Source: a virus. Taken from it: a stretch of DNA of 36,367 nucleotides. Within the stretch, counting starts at the first letter, position 1, and each line of letters opens with the position of its first letter. The position numbers and the translations under genes were made by a program. Below, one piece after another: positions 32,970-36,367 of this stretch. The DNA lies in IMG/VR virus record IMGVR_UViG_3300017917_003808, positions 1 to 36,367 of that record; one strand, 5' to 3'. The notes under the pieces are model-generated. The model had not been told where the DNA came from and ran no database searches. It saw nothing but the letters and a program-made list of their open reading frames with translations.

Positions 32970-33842
32970 ATGAACAAATTTGAACAGTTGATCGAATACG
33001 TGATCAACGATGAAACAGACAAAGCTCGCGAGCTTTTCCATGAAATCGTAGTTGACAAGAGTCGTCAAATTTACGAAGACATTATGGCTGAAGAAGCCGA
33101 CGAAGATCTGGATGAAGCCAAAGACGAAGATCTGGACGAATCTGCTGATGAAGACCTAGACGAGTCTGCTGACGAAGATCTTGACGAAGGCATGGGCGGA
33201 GATGCTAGCGACGATTTAATTGATGAAATCGAAGCTGATGAGTCTCAAGACATGAGCATGGAAGGCGAAGAAGACCTCGAAGGCGGCGAAGAAGACCTCG
33301 AAGGCGGCGAAGAAGATTTTGAAGGCGGCATGGGCGGCAGCGACGAACCTGCTACCAAAGACGACATTCTCGACGTCAAAGACAAACTTGACGAACTCAT
33401 GGCCGATTTTGAAGCTCTAATGAGCGGTGAAGCTGAAGAACATGGCGACATGGGCGACGGCGATGACTTCGGTGATGAAGAAGGCGGCGATGCTATTGAA
33501 ATGGACGACACCGACGAAATGATGGAAGCTGTTACTCTCAAAGCAGCCCCAAAGCCAGTTACCAGTGAAGAAGGCAGCGTAAACAAGAAGTCTAACGTTG
33601 CTGCCAATGCTGGTGCAAAAGGCCCTATCGGTTCTACAGTTAAGCCTGTACACACCGGTGGTGAAGGTGGCGGCAAGCATGACGCTGCTGGCGCTTACAG
33701 CAATCAAACCAAAGAGCTGATTGGCAAGGTTGGTAACACCCCTGCACAAAGCACACAGAAGCCTACTCCTGCTACCAAGCCAACATTGAGCCAAGCTTCT
33801 GGCGTAAACAACAAATCTATCGTTCCTGGTAAGCACAACTAA
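32970..33842 (+). CDS. Acidic prohead core protein (gp67/gp68-like candidate)
   Basis: This is a 290-aa, very acidic protein. The first about 40 residues are an ordinary helical domain (FEQLIEYVINDETDKARELF, then HEIVVDKSRQIYEDIMAEEA). Four 8-residue repeats of DEDLDESA type follow (residues 44-75), then three copies of EEDLEGG (about 100-120), a helical segment (DILDVKDKLDELMADFEALM) and a basic-to-neutral Gly/Thr/Lys-rich tail. Position between portal and protease, and the strong acidity, fit the T4 prohead core proteins gp67/gp68, which are degraded by gp21 during maturation. The N-terminal domain suggests a specific interaction, but no motif proves identity. It has a good ribosome site and its own late-type box. 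Confidence 0.75.
   Translation: MNKFEQLIEYVINDETDKARELFHEIVVDKSRQIYEDIMAEEADEDLDEAKDEDLDESADEDLDESADEDLDEGMGGDASDDLIDEIEADESQDMSMEGEEDLEGGEEDLEGGEEDFEGGMGGSDEPATKDDILDVKDKLDELMADFEALMSGEAEEHGDMGDGDDFGDEEGGDAIEMDDTDEMMEAVTLKAAPKPVTSEEGSVNKKSNVAANAGAKGPIGSTVKPVHTGGEGGGKHDAAGAYSNQTKELIGKVGNTPAQSTQKPTPATKPTLSQASGVNNKSIVPGKHN
33099..33194. repeat. Four 24-nt tandem repeats in the acidic core gene
   Basis: Units at 33099, 33123, 33147 and 33171 each encode DEDLDE plus two variable residues. Codons differ between units (GATCTG, GACCTA, GATCTT), so the repeats are old or kept at protein level. Confidence 0.85.
33267..33329. repeat. Three 21-nt tandem repeats in the acidic core gene
   Basis: Units at 33267-33287 and 33288-33308 are identical (GAAGAAGACCTCGAAGGCGG plus C). 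The third, 33309-33329, differs at the DLE/DFE position. The identical pair suggests recent replication slippage. Confidence 0.9.
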
Positions 33843-33844
33843 TC

Positions 33845-34477
33845 ATGACATACCTAAGAGAACAACTTACCTTTAACCAAGCCAAAATTCAGGTTCTTGA
33901 AGAATCTGATGTTTCTGGCGGTAAGAACCTGTATCTCAAAGGAATCTGCATTGAAGGCGATGTGAGAAATGCTAACGAACGTGTTTATCCTGTGCGAGAA
34001 ATTGCCAAAGCAGTAAACACAATCAACAAGCAAATCAACGAAGGAAACTCCGTTCTTGGTGAAGTGGACCATCCAGATGATTTAAAAATCAATCTGGATC
34101 GGGTATGTCACAGCGTCGAAGAAATGTGGATGGACGGAAATGCAGGCTGCGGTAAGCTCAAGATTTTACCTACTCCGATGGGTAATCTGATTAAAACATT
34201 GCTGCAATCAGGTGTTAAATTAGGTGTCAGCAGCCGCGGAAGCGGTAATGTAGACGATAGAACCGGACACGTAAGTGACTTTGAAATAGTCACTATCGAT
34301 GTAGTTGCCCAACCCAGTGCGCCCAATGCGTACCCTAAAGCAATTTATGAAAGTATGATGAACATGAAATATGGTCACAGACTTCTTGAGATTGCCAAAG
34401 AAGCTGGCGAGGACAATAGAGTGCAGAGATACCTTAAGAATGAGGTTGTAAAACTCATTCGGGATCTCAAAATATAA
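33845..34477 (+). CDS. 21: Prohead core protease gp21
   Basis: This 210-aa protein matches T4 gp21 (212 aa), the serine-type protease that cleaves core and capsid proteins during head maturation. GICIEGDVRNANERVYP marks the N-terminal region. The catalytic histidine is in GEVDHPDD (H76), and the serine in GVSSRGSG (S129 or S130). DFEIVTIDVVAQPSAPNAYP follows and fits the substrate-side strand. Only 2 bp separate it from the acidic core gene and 12 bp from gp22, so core, protease and scaffold are made together. Confidence 0.95.
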   Translation: MTYLREQLTFNQAKIQVLEESDVSGGKNLYLKGICIEGDVRNANERVYPVREIAKAVNTINKQINEGNSVLGEVDHPDDLKINLDRVCHSVEEMWMDGNAGCGKLKILPTPMGNLIKTLLQSGVKLGVSSRGSGNVDDRTGHVSDFEIVTIDVVAQPSAPNAYPKAIYESMMNMKYGHRLLEIAKEAGEDNRVQRYLKNEVVKLIRDLKI

Positions 34478-34489
34478 GGAGAACCAGGC

Positions 34490-35587
34490 ATGTTAGATGC
34501 TATCAAACCATTGCTGGATAGTAACCTGATCACTGAGGAAACTCGTCAAGAGATTAACGAAGCTTGGGAAACCAAGTTAAATGAAGCTCGTGAGCAGGCT
34601 CGTGCTGAACTTCGCGAGGAGTTTGCACAACGCTATGAGCATGATAAATCTGTAATGGTTGAAGCTCTTGACAAGATGGTAACAGAAGGTCTAGCCGCAG
34701 AACTTCAAGCTGTTGCTGCTGAAAAGCAAGCTCTAGCTGAAGATCGCGTTAAATTCCAAACCAAGATGAAAGAAAGTGCCACTAAGTTTAACAGCTTCTT
34801 GGTAACCAAATTGGCTGAAGAAATTGGCGAGCTGCGCAAAGACCGCAAGATGCACAGCGAAGGAATCCAAAAGCTGGAAAACTTTGTTGTGCATGCATTG
34901 GCAAAAGAAATTCAAGAATTTGCTCAAGACAAGCGTGACGTTGTTGAAACCAAAGTACGTTTGGTTCGCGAAGCACGTAGCAAACTTGAAACTCTCAAGG
35001 CACGATTCATCAAAGAATCTAGCCAGAAGATGAGCCAAGCTGTTAGCCGTCACCTCAAGAGTGAACTCACACAACTGCAAGAAGACATCAAGATTGCTCG
35101 CGAGAACAACTTTGGTCGTCGTATCTTCGAAGCATACGCTGCTGAATTTGGTGCTACTCATCTCAATGAGAAAGCCGAAGTCAAGAAGCTATACAGTATG
35201 TTAGAGGCTAAAGATCAGCAGTTGGCTGAAGCCATTGAACTCTCAGAAAAAGCCAAAGTATTGGTTGAGAGTAAGAACCGTGAAATACGTATGATCAAGG
35301 AAAGCAACGAGCGTCAAGACTTGATGCAAGAGTTGCTGAGTCCTCTAAACAAGGAAAAAGCCGAAGTTATGCGTAATTTACTGGAAAGCGTTCAGACTAA
35401 TCGTCTAAAGAACGCATTCGAAAAGTATCTACCAGCAGTGCTGGAAGACCGTTCCGCAAAAGCCCCTAAAGTAATTGCTGAATCCGTCTCCGTTGCAACT
35501 GGGGATAAAACTGTTCCAAGCAGTAAGCAGGAAGATGGCGATGCAAAAAGCAACGTTATTGACCTCAAGCGCCTGGCAGGAATCTAA
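34490..35587 (+). CDS. 22: Prohead scaffold/core protein gp22
   Basis: This 365-aa protein is almost entirely predicted coiled coil, rich in Glu, Lys, Ala and Leu (for example EARAELREEFAQRYEHDKS type sequence near residues 35-55, and LRKDRKMHSEGIQKLENFVV). It corresponds to T4 gp22, the major internal scaffold that shapes the prohead and is destroyed by gp21. It opens with a strong ribosome site (AAGGAG) and lies between protease and capsid as in T4. The C-terminal 40 residues (ESVSVATGDKTVPSSKQEDG) look flexible, ending in a short segment (VIDLKRLAGI) that could bind the capsid shell. Confidence 0.9.
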   Translation: MLDAIKPLLDSNLITEETRQEINEAWETKLNEAREQARAELREEFAQRYEHDKSVMVEALDKMVTEGLAAELQAVAAEKQALAEDRVKFQTKMKESATKFNSFLVTKLAEEIGELRKDRKMHSEGIQKLENFVVHALAKEIQEFAQDKRDVVETKVRLVREARSKLETLKARFIKESSQKMSQAVSRHLKSELTQLQEDIKIARENNFGRRIFEAYAAEFGATHLNEKAEVKKLYSMLEAKDQQLAEAIELSEKAKVLVESKNREIRMIKESNERQDLMQELLSPLNKEKAEVMRNLLESVQTNRLKNAFEKYLPAVLEDRSAKAPKVIAESVSVATGDKTVPSSKQEDGDAKSNVIDLKRLAGI

Positions 35588-35607
35588 ATTTTTATTAGGA
35601 GACTTAA

Positions 35608-36367
35608 ATGTCACAAGAACTACTAGAAAGCCGCTGGGGCGAGACCAAAGAAGCTCTGCTTGAAGGTCTGAACGGCACCAAGCGCAACAGCATGGGTGTT
35701 ATCCTTGAAAACACTCGTAAGTACTTGAAGGAAAACGCTTCCGCAGGTTCAACCGCAGCAGGTAACATTGCTACTCTGAACCGTGTTATTCTTCCAGTTA
35801 TCCGACGTGTGATGCCAACCGTTATTGCTAACGAGTTGGTTGGCGTTCAGCCAATGACTGGCCCAGTTGGTCAGATCCACACTCTGCGTGTTCGTTACGC
35901 CAACAGCTTGACTGACAACAGTGCAGCTGGAACCAGCGTAACAGCCGGTGAAGAAGCTCTAAGCCCATTCAAGATTGCTACTGCTTACTCTGCTCAGCCA
36001 GCCGGCGTAGCAGGTGCTACAGCTACTAGCTACAACGGTGCTGCTACAGCTACCATGGAAGGCAACGGCGGTCGTCAGATCAGCGTTCAAATCCTGAAGC
36101 AAGCTGTTGAAGCCAAGACTCGTAAGTTGCAAGCTCGTTGGACATTTGAAAGTGCCCAAGATGCTCAAGCTATGCACGGTATCGACGTCGAAGCCGAAAT
36201 CATGGCCGCTCTGGCACAAGAAATCACAGCTGAAATTGACCAGGAAATCCTGTTGAGCCTCCGCTCACTGGCTGCTACTGAGTTCACATACAACCAAGCT
36301 ACCGTTTCTGGTACTGCTACATTCGTTGGTGACGAACACGCTGCTCTAGCTGTTCTGATCAACCGTG
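35608..36367 (+). CDS. 23: Major capsid protein gp23 (partial, C-terminus beyond window)
   Basis: The frame opens at ATG 35608 behind the ribosome site TTAGGAGA and stays open to the right edge, 253 codons (T4 gp23 is 521 aa). It encodes MSQELLESRWGETKEALLEG, then GNIATLNRVILPVIRRVMPT, ANELVGVQPMTGPVGQIHTL and RWTFESAQDAQAMHGIDVEA, all typical of the gp23 shell protein. T4 gp23 loses its first 65 residues to gp21 after assembly; a comparable N-terminal region (residues 1-60) is present here. The gene follows gp22 by 20 bp. Confidence 0.97.
   Translation, partial: MSQELLESRWGETKEALLEGLNGTKRNSMGVILENTRKYLKENASAGSTAAGNIATLNRVILPVIRRVMPTVIANELVGVQPMTGPVGQIHTLRVRYANSLTDNSAAGTSVTAGEEALSPFKIATAYSAQPAGVAGATATSYNGAATATMEGNGGRQISVQILKQAVEAKTRKLQARWTFESAQDAQAMHGIDVEAEIMAALAQEITAEIDQEILLSLRSLAATEFTYNQATVSGTATFVGDEHAALAVLINR

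Noticed and set aside
33099-33329. Regular repeats that could suggest a CRISPR array
   Set aside because: Units are directly tandem, without spacers, in frame in an acidic protein gene.

Overview
The window is part of a tailed-phage genome of the T4 superfamily (contractile-tailed myovirus). This rests on many recognisable T4-type proteins: late sigma factor gp55, recombination nuclease gp46/gp47, baseplate proteins gp53, gp5, gp25, gp6 and gp26, portal gp20, prohead protease gp21, core gp22 and major capsid gp23. The protein sequences resemble aquatic (marine or freshwater) T4-like phages more than enteric T4, but nothing here identifies the host. No integrase, tRNA or host-like metabolic operon is visible.

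Layout. (1) 1-20878, minus strand: a tail/baseplate operon reading leftwards. It begins with a gp48-like tube-cap candidate and gp53, followed by a 1062-aa structural protein, a gp5-like spike without a lysozyme domain, a 525-aa unknown, gp25 and a large gp6. It ends in a giant open frame of at least 2918 codons that leaves the window. (2) 20879-25140, plus strand: a block that looks early/middle, with a consensus sigma70 promoter, gp55, gp47, gp46 and a GIY-YIG nuclease-like protein. (3) 25141-25581: a gene-free stretch packed with perfect hairpins, a candidate structured RNA followed by a terminator-like zone where two units converge. (4) 25582-27912, minus strand: gp26, a small overlapping frame with no ATG near its beginning that appears to be reached by -1 frameshifting, and three small accessory proteins, most of them translationally coupled. 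(5) 27957-36367, plus strand: a tape-measure-like protein carrying an M15 peptidase domain, then the head genes in T4 order (portal, small protein, acidic core protein, protease, scaffold, capsid), with the capsid gene cut by the right edge.

How they work together: gp55 would direct host RNA polymerase to TAAATA-type late promoters. Such boxes occur just upstream of most late units on both strands. gp46/gp47 process DNA ends for recombination-dependent replication. The minus-strand tail genes and plus-strand head genes supply virion parts. The peptidoglycan-cleaving function that T4 carries on gp5 seems here to sit in the tape-measure protein.

The strongest leads are a complete -1 frameshift signal at the end of gp26 (A AAT TTT, 9-nt spacer, 8-bp GC-rich stem), the hairpin-rich RNA region beside the GIY-YIG gene, and the giant baseplate-associated protein with FG-GAP repeats.
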